NCBI RefSeq assembly: GCF_004851605.1 | Contig: NZ_CP031093.1 | Location: forward strand, 434,001-498,000 | DNA: 64,000 nucleotides | Direction: 5' to 3' | DNA from: Hydrocarboniclastica marina | GTDB lineage: Bacteria > Pseudomonadota > Gammaproteobacteria > Pseudomonadales > Oleiphilaceae | Part shown: positions 18,579 to 27,071 of the stretch, in pieces | Numbering within the stretch: position 1 is the stretch's first letter | Layout: the number at the start of each line of letters is the position of its first letter | The notes under the pieces: model-generated | Databases searched by the model: none | Told to the model about the DNA's origin: nothing | Seen by the model: the letters and a program-made list of their open reading frames with translations, nothing else | Made by a program: the position numbers and the translations under genes

Positions 18579-19493
18579 TCAGCTGAGGTGGCGTTCAAAG
18601 AACGCCAGCGTCCGCGACCAGGCCAGTTCAGCCTCTTTTTCCGAATACCGCCCCGTCGAATCATTATGGAAACCATGGTTCACACCGTCATAGAAGTGCG
18701 CGGTGTAGTCCACATCGTTGGCTTTGAGGTCCGCTTCGTAGTCTGCCCAGGTCTCATTCACACGGTCATCAATGCCGGCGAATTGCAGCAAGAGGGGAGC
18801 GCTGATATTGCTCCGTAACTCCTCCGCAGCGGGTGTGCCGTAAAACACCACGCCCGCGTCCAGTTCGTCGCCGAGCGTCGCCGCCAGCAGGTTGACAATG
18901 TAGCCGCCAAAGCAGAAGCCGACCGCCCCCAGTTTGCCATTGCTCTGCTCATGGTTTTTCAGGAAGCGGGCCGCCGCGATAAAGTCTTCCTCTATCTTCC
19001 CGCGATCCAGGTTGCTCTGCATTTCCCGCCCTTTGTCGTCATTGCCGGGATAACCGCCGGCCGGGTATAGGGCGTCCGGTGCGAAGGCAATGAAACCTTC
19101 CATTGCCAGGCGACGGGCGACATCCTCGATATAGGGGTTAAGCCCGCGGTTCTCATGGGCCACGAGCACGACCGGCGCCTTGCCGCTCAGCTCGCTCGGC
19201 ACCACCAGATAACCACGTCCCTCGCCGTGACCCATGGGCGACGGGAACAGCTCGTAGCTGGCTTTGATCTTGGGATCATTGAATGAGACCTGCCCGGCTT
19301 CGGCATAGTTGGGCATGAGCGTGGAGGTCAGCACCGTCAGACTGAAGCCCAGTGCGGCCAGCGAGCCCAGCTTTGCCATGAAATCGCGGCGATCCATGAG
19401 CCCGTGGGCATAGGCGTCGTACCAGTCGAACGCTTCTTGGGGAATAGGTCGATTGGCAATAGGTCGGGGTGAATCGGAACGCTGCGTACTCAT
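18579..19493 (-). CDS. Dienelactone hydrolase family protein, Tat-exported
   Basis: A 304-residue alpha/beta hydrolase. A Tat-like motif DRRDFMAKLG (residues 34-43) precedes a hydrophobic stretch ending NYAEAG, so it is probably exported. The catalytic triad is visible: Cys194 in GFCFGGY, Asp242 in GIDDRV and His273 in VNHGFHND, plus Glu114 in AHENRG, all typical of carboxymethylenebutenolidase. It may hydrolyse lactones or other esters; the substrate is unknown. The MSTQRSD start was chosen over the upstream ATG at 19532 because the extra 13 residues are not family-like and GTGG/GAGAG lies before it. Confidence 0.88.
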   Translation of the reverse strand: MSTQRSDSPRPIANRPIPQEAFDWYDAYAHGLMDRRDFMAKLGSLAALGFSLTVLTSTLMPNYAEAGQVSFNDPKIKASYELFPSPMGHGEGRGYLVVPSELSGKAPVVLVAHENRGLNPYIEDVARRLAMEGFIAFAPDALYPAGGYPGNDDKGREMQSNLDRGKIEEDFIAAARFLKNHEQSNGKLGAVGFCFGGYIVNLLAATLGDELDAGVVFYGTPAAEELRSNISAPLLLQFAGIDDRVNETWADYEADLKANDVDYTAHFYDGVNHGFHNDSTGRYSEKEAELAWSRTLAFFERHLS

Positions 19494-19793
19494 CGGTGGC
19501 TCTCCATGCTCTGGCGGGCTGTTAAGAATCAACCTCAGGTTCTCTCAGATTAACCCGGACCCTACAGTTTGCGCGACTGCTGAGTTCACCCGATTACGGC
19601 TCTCGTGTGGTGAACGAGCTCGCATGCCTGTTGTCGCGGTCACTTGCCGAGCCGCAGTAAACGCCGGACTCTGTTCAATCACTACCGCTCTCTTCGGTAC
19701 TCATCAGCTGGGTATTCCCTTAGTATCGGTCACTACACAGTCTGGGCGCCTTTACAGGCCAGTTGCCTGGGGATTTATGCAGGGGAGAGGGTT

Positions 19794-20879
19794 TTGAGTC
19801 AGTCATCGAAAGGGAGACTTCTGCTCCCGGTAGTGCTGCTGTTCGGCTGGAGCATGGGCGCGCTGGCCCAGGATCGACCGGACGTGCGTGTGGAGCAGGT
19901 CAGTAAGACAGACATCATTTCCGAAGTTCTGCTCAACGGAACGGCGAATCCCATGCGATCCTCCGGATTATCCACCGCGGTGGCGGGTTTGCTGGACCAG
20001 GTTTCTGTGGAGCCCGGCAGCTATGTTGTCGCTGGCGATCTGTTGATGCGGCTGGACGACGAGCAGGCAGCGCTGGAGCTGGAGCAAGCGGAAGCGGCGG
20101 TGGAAGAAAGCCGGGTCGCCCTGGAAGAGGCTCGCCGGCGGGTGTCTGAGGCGCGTTCAGTTGGGGCGGGGCGCAACATAGCCGCAACCGAGGTCAGCAC
20201 CCGGGAAAGCGCAGCTGCGTCCGCAGAAGCGACCCTTGAGCGACTGGAGGCAGAGCGCCGTCGACAGGAAGTGATTCTCCAGCGGCATCGGATTGAAGCC
20301 CCGTTCGACGGTGTGGTCAGCCAGCGTTTGAGCGACCTGGGCGAATGGGTCACCCCAGGCGATGAACTATTGCGCCTGGTGGACACTCGTAATCTGAGGC
20401 TGGATTTCGAGGTACCCCAGGACCATTACCCGCGCATCGACGACCGCTCAACACTGAGGGTGAAACACCAGGGCGAGCGTCTGGAGGCGACCATCAATAC
20501 GTTGGTGCCGGTGACCGATTCCGCGGCCCGAACCTTTCTCCTGCGTGCGCTGCCGCCGCCCGACATGGCCGTGCTGCCCGGCATGGCCGTGCAGGCGACC
20601 CTGCGTATGACCACGGGCGAGCAGGGGCTGACGGTGCCGAGAGATGCGGTCAACCGCTATCCGGAGGGGCGGGTTACCGTCTGGCTGGCGGAGCCAACGG
20701 ACGAATCCGGCGTGTTCACCGTCACCGAGAAGCGCATCGAACTCGGCGCCGCGTTCGAGGGCCGCATTGAGGTTACCGATGGGCTTGAGGGCAACGAGCG
20801 GGTTGTGACCCGAGGCAATGAATCGCTCAGCGAAGGCGTTGAGGTGACCCTGGCCGGTGACATCGGCGGGGAAAGCTGA
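19794..20879 (+). CDS. RND efflux periplasmic adaptor subunit
   Basis: A 361-residue membrane fusion protein. It has a signal peptide (LLLPVVLLFGWSMGALA), a split lipoyl domain (VSVEPGSYVVAGDLLMRLDD and RIEAPFDGVVSQRLSDLGEW), an intervening alpha-helical hairpin rich in Glu, Ala and Arg (about residues 90-165), then beta-barrel and membrane-proximal domains. It links the RND pump to an outer-membrane channel. A TTG start at 19794 is supported by AGGGGAGAGG five bases upstream; the upstream in-frame extension does not look like protein. Its stop overlaps the pump start (TGATG). Confidence 0.88.
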   Translation: MSQSSKGRLLLPVVLLFGWSMGALAQDRPDVRVEQVSKTDIISEVLLNGTANPMRSSGLSTAVAGLLDQVSVEPGSYVVAGDLLMRLDDEQAALELEQAEAAVEESRVALEEARRRVSEARSVGAGRNIAATEVSTRESAAASAEATLERLEAERRRQEVILQRHRIEAPFDGVVSQRLSDLGEWVTPGDELLRLVDTRNLRLDFEVPQDHYPRIDDRSTLRVKHQGERLEATINTLVPVTDSAARTFLLRALPPPDMAVLPGMAVQATLRMTTGEQGLTVPRDAVNRYPEGRVTVWLAEPTDESGVFTVTEKRIELGAAFEGRIEVTDGLEGNERVVTRGNESLSEGVEVTLAGDIGGES

Positions 20880-23800
20880 TGTTTGCCGGGGTGATACGTC
20901 ACGGCACACTGGTTGCGGTTATCTCGCTGATCATCGCCATTCTGGGGGCAGCGGCGGCCCTGCGGATTCCCGTACAGATGATTCCTGACGTTGAGGTGCG
21001 CACCGTCACCGTTGAAACCCAGTGGGCAGGCGCCACGCCCCAGGATATCGAGAAGGAGATTCTGATTGAGCAGGAGCGCTTCCTGCGCAATGTGCCCAAC
21101 CTCAGCCGAATGACCTCAACCGCGTCCAGCGGGTCATCGGAGATCGAGCTGGAGTTCCCGTTCGGGGTGGATATCACCGAAACCCTCATCCAGATCAACA
21201 ATGCCCTGAGCCAGGTATCGGATTACCCCAACAATGTCGACGAACCGCGCATAGTAGCGGCGTCGTTCTCGTCGAATGCCTTCATGTATTTCCGCATTTC
21301 CACCCTGGAGGGCAACCCCCGGGAGCTGGATATCGAGCTGATGCAGAACTTTATCGAAGACCGCGTCCGGCCGCTGATGGAAAGCGTTCCGGGCGTGTCT
21401 GAAGTCACCGTGGGTGGCGGTGCCGACCGGCAGATTCAGGTCGCAGTTGATGAGGCTGCCCTGGCCCAGCGAGGGCTGGGCCTGACCGATGTGCGGGATG
21501 CGATCACTGCGCGCAATCAGGATATCTCCGGTGGCGAGATCGATGCCGGCAAGCGCCGGTACCTGCTGCGTACCGTGGGCCGTTTTGATGATGTGCAGGC
21601 GCTGGAAGATCTGGTGATCGTGCGCCGGGGCGACAGCGTGATCCGCCTGGGCGAGGTTGCCGAGGTTATGCAGGGTCGGTCCCGGCTCCGGGAAGTGTCG
21701 ATCATCAATGGCCAACGGGGCATTGGCCTGCAGGTGCGCCGGGAGAGCGGCTCCAACGTCATCAATATCAAGCACGCCATGCTCGACACGGTTGAGACGA
21801 TCAACCGCGACGTGCTGGAGCCGGCCGGTATGCGCCTTGAGCTGACGTCGGACGATGCCCGCTATGTTGAGGCCTCGGTGGCCAACGTATGGACCAACCT
21901 GGGTATCGGCGCCATTTTCGCCACCCTGGTGATGTATCTGTTCCTGCGCTCCGCAAAGGCGACCTTTGCCGGCGTTGTCGGCATTCCCCTTTGTGCCATA
22001 GCCGCATTCATCGGCCTGTTACTGGCAGGGCGCACCGTTAACGTCATCTCCCTGGCGGGCATCGCCTTCGCCATCGGCATGACCGTCGACAACAGCATCG
22101 TGGTGTTGGAAAACATTGAGCGGCACCGGCGCCTCGGGCTGGACCGGCTTGAGTCTGCGCTCAAAGGTGTCACGGAGGTCTGGCCTGCGGTACTGGCGTC
22201 GACAGCCACCACCATTCTGGTCTTCCTGCCGATCCTGTTTATCAAGGAAGAAGCGGGGCAGCTCTACTCGGACGTCGCGATAGCGATCTCCGCCGCCATC
22301 ATGGCCTCCATGCTGGTCGCGATAACCGTGATCCCGACCCTGTGCGCCCGACTTGAATTCGGTCGCGCCAAAGTGGATATCGACCAGTACGGCAACGAAA
22401 CCGGTGGCGGCTGGAACTCAGCAGTAATGTCTGCAGTGGCGTGGCTCGTTGCCACTCACCTGCGCCGCCTGGTGGTGGTCGGGGCAACGTTCGCGGCGAG
22501 CCTCTGGGTGATTCTGGTGCTGACGCCGCCGGCCGAGTACCTGCCGGAAGGCGAAGAGCCCAAGACCTTCGCCGCCATGACCGCCCCTCCTGGTTATAAC
22601 CTCAGTGAGATGCGCGGCATCGCCCAACAGGTCGAAGACCACTTTCTGCCCCATGTGAATGCAGACGGCGAGGCGTACGCCGCCGGCGAAACCCGGGTAC
22701 CGCCGATGGCTTACCTGAACATGCAGGTCAGCCCCACGCGGGTGAGAATCATCGCGGAAACCCTCAACCCCCGCCACATCGAACCGTTGATGGATGAGAT
22801 AACCCGCTTCTACCGGCAGTTCCCCGGCATGCGGGCATTCGCCACCAAGGGCTCCATCATTTCCAGTAACGACGGCGGTACCCGCAGTATTAATCTGGAC
22901 ATATCAGGCGCGGAGCTGGCGCCGGTCTACGACGCCGCCAACGCGGCCTACCGTCGGGCTGAGGAGATCTTCGACAACCCCAGAATCCAGAGCCAGCCAT
23001 CCACGCTGACCCTCGCCCAGCCCCTGATCCAGATCCGTCCGGACTGGGACCGCGCGGCGGAACTCGGGCTGGGCGCGGACGCCATCGGCTTCACCGTCTC
23101 CGCGTTGACCGAAGGGGCGTATGTCGATGACTTCTTCCTCGATGACGAGAAGATCGACATCTACGTCTACGGCAACCAGGGCCGTGATCCCCAACTGGAC
23201 CAACTGGCCGATGTGCAGATCTATACCTCAAGCGGCCAGGCCCTGCCCCTGTCGAGCCTGGCCGAGATCGAGGAAACCGTGGATACCAGCACGGTAAGAC
23301 GCGTGGACGGCCGGCGCACCGTGACCCTCAACATCATCCCGCCCGCGGATGTTGCGCTGGAGGCGGGAGTAGAGCGGGTCCGCACCGAACTGCTGGAAGC
23401 CATGCGCGCAAGCGGCGAGCTGCCTTCTTCGGTGAACGTGGATATCTCCGGCGCCAGCGATCAGCTTAATGCCACCCAGGAGGCCCTGACCGGCAACTTC
23501 CTAATCGCCATCGCTATCGTCTACCTGATGCTCGTGGCTATCTTTGCGCACTGGGGCTTCCCCCTGCTCATCATGACCGCCATCCCTCTTGGAGTCGCCG
23601 GCGGTATCGTAGGTTTGGCCCTGATGAACGTCGTCGGCGGGCTGCTGCCCCTGATCGGCCTGCAGCCGTTGCGGCAACCCTTCGACATGATCACCATGCT
23701 CGGCTTTCTGATCCTCATGGGTACTGTCGTCAACAATCCGATCCTGGTGGTGGACCAGGCCCGCCAGAACCTGCAACAGAAAGGTGCGTCTGTGGTCGAC

Positions 23801-24052
23801 GCCGTGGTCGCCGCCGTACAGACCCGCCTGCGGCCGATCGCCATGACCACCCTGACCACGCTGTGCGGCCTCTCGCCGCTGGTGTTTTTGCCGGGGGAGG
23901 GGACTGAACTCTATCGGGGGGTTGGCGCTATTGTCTTATTCGGACTCCTCGGCGCGGCGATAGTCACAGTTACCTTTTTGCCCGCGCTGACGATCGTTGT
24001 GCTGCAGTTGCGGCAGCGGTTTACGGGGCGGAAAGAGGCCGGGGTGGGGTGA
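20879..24052 (+). CDS. RND efflux transporter permease
   Basis: A 1057-residue pump of the AcrB/HAE family with the usual twelve membrane segments and two large periplasmic loops. The proton-relay motif in TM4 is GIAFAIGMTVDNSIVVLENI, followed by ERHRRLGL. The second half repeats the fold (ITMLGFLILMGTVVNNPILV). The pair with the adaptor is translationally coupled. No outer-membrane factor is adjacent, so it probably uses a shared TolC. The substrate is unknown. The gene ends just left of the cassette array. Confidence 0.92.
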   Translation: MFAGVIRHGTLVAVISLIIAILGAAAALRIPVQMIPDVEVRTVTVETQWAGATPQDIEKEILIEQERFLRNVPNLSRMTSTASSGSSEIELEFPFGVDITETLIQINNALSQVSDYPNNVDEPRIVAASFSSNAFMYFRISTLEGNPRELDIELMQNFIEDRVRPLMESVPGVSEVTVGGGADRQIQVAVDEAALAQRGLGLTDVRDAITARNQDISGGEIDAGKRRYLLRTVGRFDDVQALEDLVIVRRGDSVIRLGEVAEVMQGRSRLREVSIINGQRGIGLQVRRESGSNVINIKHAMLDTVETINRDVLEPAGMRLELTSDDARYVEASVANVWTNLGIGAIFATLVMYLFLRSAKATFAGVVGIPLCAIAAFIGLLLAGRTVNVISLAGIAFAIGMTVDNSIVVLENIERHRRLGLDRLESALKGVTEVWPAVLASTATTILVFLPILFIKEEAGQLYSDVAIAISAAIMASMLVAITVIPTLCARLEFGRAKVDIDQYGNETGGGWNSAVMSAVAWLVATHLRRLVVVGATFAASLWVILVLTPPAEYLPEGEEPKTFAAMTAPPGYNLSEMRGIAQQVEDHFLPHVNADGEAYAAGETRVPPMAYLNMQVSPTRVRIIAETLNPRHIEPLMDEITRFYRQFPGMRAFATKGSIISSNDGGTRSINLDISGAELAPVYDAANAAYRRAEEIFDNPRIQSQPSTLTLAQPLIQIRPDWDRAAELGLGADAIGFTVSALTEGAYVDDFFLDDEKIDIYVYGNQGRDPQLDQLADVQIYTSSGQALPLSSLAEIEETVDTSTVRRVDGRRTVTLNIIPPADVALEAGVERVRTELLEAMRASGELPSSVNVDISGASDQLNATQEALTGNFLIAIAIVYLMLVAIFAHWGFPLLIMTAIPLGVAGGIVGLALMNVVGGLLPLIGLQPLRQPFDMITMLGFLILMGTVVNNPILVVDQARQNLQQKGASVVDAVVAAVQTRLRPIAMTTLTTLCGLSPLVFLPGEGTELYRGVGAIVLFGLLGAAIVTVTFLPALTIVVLQLRQRFTGRKEAGVG

Positions 24053-24284
24053 GTGTTTGCGAGGCCGAGAAGCGTTGGGATCTTATGCAGTATGATTGAG
24101 GGCGTGGATGATGGAGGTCGCGCGAATACGTCCTGGTAGTGTCGTTGCGATATAAGGGCTTGATCCAAAAGGACTATTTGAGTCCTTGCTGGCTGTTTCG
24201 GTTGTAATAACGAAGCGGTCGCGTTTGCGCAATAATAAAGCGCGCTATCTAATCACTGTTAAAAGCCTCGAGGGATTCCAGTGC
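24053..24284. other. Left junction of cassette array
   Basis: This stretch joins the RND operon to the first cassette. No integrase gene or clear attI is present. GTTAAAA (24258-24264) resembles an attC/attI core end, and AATAACG (24209-24215) could be a very degenerate left core. In this orientation an integron integrase would be expected here, so its absence is meaningful. Confidence 0.4.
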
Positions 24285-24521
24285 ATGAAAGGATTGGCCG
24301 CATACATTGAGAGAGATGGTGACGTGACGAGGATCACGTTCGATGATATTGAGACTGATGCAGCCGGGGATCCAACAACCTGGGGCAAGACGGTCCTGTA
24401 TACATCCAATGTCTATCCTTCTAGCGACCTGGAAGATTTGTCGTTGTCAAAAGACCAACTTGCGGAAATCGGCGAGAATCTTCTTCTCCGGCTACTGGCC
24501 CTCAATGGCTGGCAGAAGTAG
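24285..24521 (+). CDS. Cassette-borne hypothetical protein
   Basis: A 78-residue protein starting MKGLAAYIERDGDVTRITFD. It is the first cassette gene, bounded on the right by an attC. It is acidic and soluble, without signal peptide or membrane segment. The ATG at 24285 was chosen because it follows the core-like GTTAAAA and AGGGAT; the longer frame reads through non-cassette DNA. I do not recognise the family. Confidence 0.6.
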   Translation: MKGLAAYIERDGDVTRITFDDIETDAAGDPTTWGKTVLYTSNVYPSSDLEDLSLSKDQLAEIGENLLLRLLALNGWQK

Positions 24522-24526
24522 CCAGC

Positions 24527-24604
24527 TTTTAACAATTCGCTCTTGTCGGACAATTTCTCCGCCGCTTCGCGGCTACAAAATTGCCGCAAAGCTCTACGTT
24601 ATGT
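24527..24604 (+). repeat. attC site 1
   Basis: Left core TTTTAAC (24527-24533), right core GTTATGT (24598-24604), 78 bases. The central palindrome GCCGCTTCGCGGC and the flanking CAATTT/AAATTG arms can fold as an attC hairpin. Confidence 0.8.
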
Positions 24605-24632
24605 GTCCTGGGCCTGAGAAAAAGGGAGTTTT

Positions 24633-25052
24633 ATGAAAGTTTTGAAGCACAGCCTGGTTGCTGGTTTTGTAATCGCTCTCGCGGGGTGCCAGTCACCCAT
24701 GAGTGACATGATGAACAATAACTTTGTGGCCATCACTCCTGAGCCAGTGCCAGATGGTCTTGTGGGTTCATGGACAGGAAATATGGGTCCTTACCTTGTC
24801 AGCATGAAATGGCAGTCCGACGGACATGGTTCATTCTGCTACTCCTATGGCACCGCTGACGTTCTCCAGAAAGTGAAATTTTCAGAGGGCACCATCCAGA
24901 TTCAGGACGGCACCAAGCTCATACTGAAAGAGCAGAATTCTGAATCCATTACAGTCCATGCGCCCTATGCTGCAGGCAAAGACACGATCCTCTACACCGA
25001 TCCGGACTATAAAAATGCCTCGGAATATTGTGCCAAGGCGCTCAACACATAA
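24633..25052 (+). CDS. Cassette-borne lipoprotein (J517_1871-like)
   Basis: A 139-residue lipoprotein. It has a signal peptide with lipobox ALAGC (Cys19) and then a compact beta-rich domain with VGSWTGNMGPYLVSM, FCYSYGTADVLQKVKFSEG and IQDGTKLILKEQ. The pattern resembles the J517_1871 lipoprotein family of Acinetobacter, of unknown function. AAAGGGAG precedes the start. Its stop codon TAA is the TAA of the next attC left core, as usual for cassettes. Confidence 0.75.
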   Translation: MKVLKHSLVAGFVIALAGCQSPMSDMMNNNFVAITPEPVPDGLVGSWTGNMGPYLVSMKWQSDGHGSFCYSYGTADVLQKVKFSEGTIQIQDGTKLILKEQNSESITVHAPYAAGKDTILYTDPDYKNASEYCAKALNT

Positions 25053-25147
25053 CCAGTCGCTGTAGTACGCGGCCGATGGCCGCCGGACGCCCTTTTCATT
25101 GCGGCTTCGCCTCCATTGCAAGGGCGCCGCTAAGCTCAGCGTTATGC
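25047..25147 (+). repeat. attC site 2
   Basis: Left core ACATAAC (25047-25053), right core GTTATGC (25141-25147), 101 bases. The arms GGCGCCGC and CGGACGCCC (GCGGCTTCGC centre) give a strong hairpin. The right half is near-identical to the partial site at 30318-30384. Confidence 0.85.
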
Positions 25148-25168
25148 AAAAAATTGGATATCAAAAGT

Positions 25169-25576
25169 ATGAAATATGTAGTTATCGCGATAGTCACAAT
25201 TGTTATCGTAGCGGCACTAACCGTCCTTTATAAAGTGATGCCCCACAGGGAACTTGGATCAAAAAGACCAAAATTCTCACTCTTTCCAAAATATCGGAAC
25301 AAAGTACCAGTGCCTGAGTCTGACGATCACATAGAAAAGGTAATGTCCTCTTTGGGCTTTGAGAAAAAGAAGGATCGTGGTGGTTTGTCGGAGTATTCTC
25401 GAGGATTCATAGCTGGCGATATATCAATAAAACTCGCGAAGGTGAAAGTTATTTTCTATCAATCAAGCGAGGGCAAACTTCCTTACACTGTAGAAGCCGC
25501 TTGGATTGCTGCTTTTGACACAGGGGACCATTGGAAGTTTGCGAAGGAACTGGGGGATAAACTGGAAAATGCATAA
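25169..25576 (+). CDS. Cassette-borne membrane-anchored hypothetical protein
   Basis: A 135-residue protein. One N-terminal membrane segment (KYVVIAIVTIVIVAALTVLY, residues 2-21) is followed by a basic, then mixed soluble domain (SLGFEKKKDRGGLSEYSRGF; KVKVIFYQSSEGKLPY). The ATG at 25169 is 22 bases after the attC right core; a longer frame would run through the attC. The stop TAA lies in the next attC left core. No family recognised. AT content is higher than in the flanking chromosome. Confidence 0.65.
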   Translation: MKYVVIAIVTIVIVAALTVLYKVMPHRELGSKRPKFSLFPKYRNKVPVPESDDHIEKVMSSLGFEKKKDRGGLSEYSRGFIAGDISIKLAKVKVIFYQSSEGKLPYTVEAAWIAAFDTGDHWKFAKELGDKLENA

Positions 25577-25654
25577 CCAGTACAATCACGGCGACGGTTA
25601 CTGCATTGCGGCTGCGCCTCCATTCCGTAACCGCGCGTGTTGTTGGCGTTAAAG
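25571..25654 (+). repeat. attC site 3
   Basis: Left core GCATAAC (25571-25577), right core GTTAAAG (25648-25654), 84 bases. Central GCGGCTGCGCCTCC, with GGTTACTG / CCGTAACC arms. Confidence 0.8.
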
Positions 25655-25909
25655 GCCTGGCTGTCGTGTTCTTGGGTACGGTGTTTGGGACCGGTTCCGG
25701 TGCTTGGCCTCGGCAGAAACACACCCCTTGGTCTGCCATCGGCATTGGCTGGTCATTCGGTGCAAAGGTCGCGGGGCCATCCGGTTTAACCTCGGTCAAA
25801 ACCCGCCCATTCGGTGCCCTGGTTCCTGGCGCTATGGGTCAAGTTACTGCAAGGTATCGGGAGTAGGCATTCGGTATTGAGTGCCAATACAAAACCACGG
25901 GTAAACGGC
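25655..25909 (+). other. Cassette body without convincing gene
   Basis: A complete cassette between attC 3 and attC 4. The only frame (25606-25866) would have to start inside attC 3 and gives an 86-residue Gly/Ala/Val-rich product without SD or ATG. It may be a non-coding or promoter cassette, or carry a short gene with a non-ATG start. It contains GTGCCAATACAAAACCACGG, which shows no obvious meaning. Confidence 0.35.
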
Positions 25910-26000
25910 CCTTAACCAGGCGGTCAACCGGACACCATATCCCTTGCGGGCTATGGTTCCCTGCGCTTCGCTCCGGTGCCGGTTACCGCTAGCGTTAGCC
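25910..26000 (+). repeat. attC site 4
   Basis: Left core CCTTAAC (25910-25916), right core GTTAGCC (25994-26000), 91 bases, with CAACCGG / CCGGTTA arms and a central CCCTTGCGGG. Confidence 0.8.
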
Positions 26001-26002
26001 AT

Positions 26003-26431
26003 ATGAATGAAGCCGAGCGTTGGAACCACATTTTGTCTCTTGATGAGGAGCTTTTGAAAGGCGGGGTCATTCTCTCGGAATGGTGCTCTTTCATTGTCCG
26101 CGAATCTGATTCGGCCTTTGTGCATGGTGCAAATCTGGCATCAATACTGACAGCTGTTTCCGGGATCGAAACTTATCTGCGTTCGGAGTACGTCAAGAAA
26201 GAGCGGAGCACGCTTTTTGAACTTATCAATGATGCTCCCATAGCAGACGATCTTCGCTCTGACCTGCACATACTTCGAAAATATCGGAATAAGTGGGTCC
26301 ATGTGAATGACCCCTGGGATGATCAGGGGCTTATCGACACGCCGGAGGAGGCCGAGAGAGAGCTAGAAGAAATGGCCTTGTTCGCGGCTAGGGCTCTACG
26401 AAGAACAATCTATGAGAATCAGTGGGTGTAA
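26003..26431 (+). CDS. Cassette-borne HEPN-like protein
   Basis: A 142-residue, probably all-helical acidic protein. Residues 95-100 are R-N-K-W-V-H, preceded by LHILRKY, which matches the R-x4-6-H motif of HEPN domains (often RNases in toxin or defence systems, sometimes inactive). The start ATG lies only three bases after the attC 4 right core, so no Shine-Dalgarno site can belong to this cassette alone. HEPN assignment rests on the motif and helical pattern. Whether it is a toxin cannot be told; no antitoxin is in the cassette. Confidence 0.6.
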   Translation: MNEAERWNHILSLDEELLKGGVILSEWCSFIVRESDSAFVHGANLASILTAVSGIETYLRSEYVKKERSTLFELINDAPIADDLRSDLHILRKYRNKWVHVNDPWDDQGLIDTPEEAERELEEMALFAARALRRTIYENQWV

Positions 26432-26434
26432 AAT

Positions 26435-26518
26435 GGCTAACAATCGCAGGCACAGCGACGGCTTTTTCGTTCCGGCTGCGCCTCCACTACAAAGCCGCGC
26501 GTGCTGCGGGCGTTACAG
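26435..26518 (+). repeat. attC site 5
   Basis: Left core GGCTAAC (26435-26441), right core GTTACAG (26512-26518), 84 bases, similar to attC 3 in its centre (CGGCTGCGCCTCCA). Confidence 0.8.
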
Positions 26519-26536
26519 GGACTTGCCTAGCACATC

Positions 26537-26992
26537 ATGAGAAGGGAAGCGGTAGTCGAGAATATTGAACTAAACCCACTCGGAGAGTTCCGGATGGGTT
26601 GTGATGCCTATGGCATGACGATCAGAACGAACTTCGGTGAAATTGAGACGTTTAGGGATGTCCCGGTTATGATCGGGCAAACCGACCACTCAAAGTTTGT
26701 TGAGCAGTCGTCGTGCAAAGGGTATCTCTTGATCGAAGGTGCGTTTGCCACCTACATCGTGGATATCAAAGATCAAACTATTAGCGTCTACAGAGCTACG
26801 GTGCGTGGCCTAAACAATGAGTGGTGTGACGAGAACCCGATCTACGGAACAGATACTCGTCACGTAAAGGGCTTTACCCGTCACTACCATCTCCAGTTTC
26901 CCTTCGTAGCAAAGGAGCGTTTCCATAAGGTTTTCGGAGACTACGAAGCTCTGCGTAGGCGCCAAATTCAGGAAGCGACCGATGCCCTGTAA
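26537..26992 (+). CDS. Cassette-borne hypothetical protein
   Basis: A 151-residue soluble protein starting MRREAVVENIELNPLGEF. Mixed alpha/beta pattern; GCDAYGMTIRTNFGEIETF and HYHLQFPFVAKERFHKVFGD are distinct stretches. No family recognised. Start at the first ATG after attC 5. The stop TAA falls in attC 6. Confidence 0.6.
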   Translation: MRREAVVENIELNPLGEFRMGCDAYGMTIRTNFGEIETFRDVPVMIGQTDHSKFVEQSSCKGYLLIEGAFATYIVDIKDQTISVYRATVRGLNNEWCDENPIYGTDTRHVKGFTRHYHLQFPFVAKERFHKVFGDYEALRRRQIQEATDAL

Positions 26993-27071
26993 CAAGGCAA
27001 TCAAATTCGTTCCGGCCTTCGGCCTCCACCGGACGCCCTTGTCAGGGCGCCGTTTATTGCGGACGTTGAGG
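26987..27071 (+). repeat. attC site 6
   Basis: Left core CTGTAAC (26987-26993), right core GTTGAGG (27065-27071), 85 bases. GGCCTTCGGCC centre; GGCGCC and CGGACGCCC arms. The right core directly borders the IS1182-family element. Confidence 0.75.

Noticed and set aside
24053-24284. An integron integrase or attI at the left end
   Set aside because: No tyrosine recombinase frame on either strand; only a weak core-like GTTAAAA.
24186-24284. Extension of the first cassette gene to an upstream start
   Set aside because: The added residues come from flanking DNA and cross a core-like site; the ATG at 24285 is the better start.
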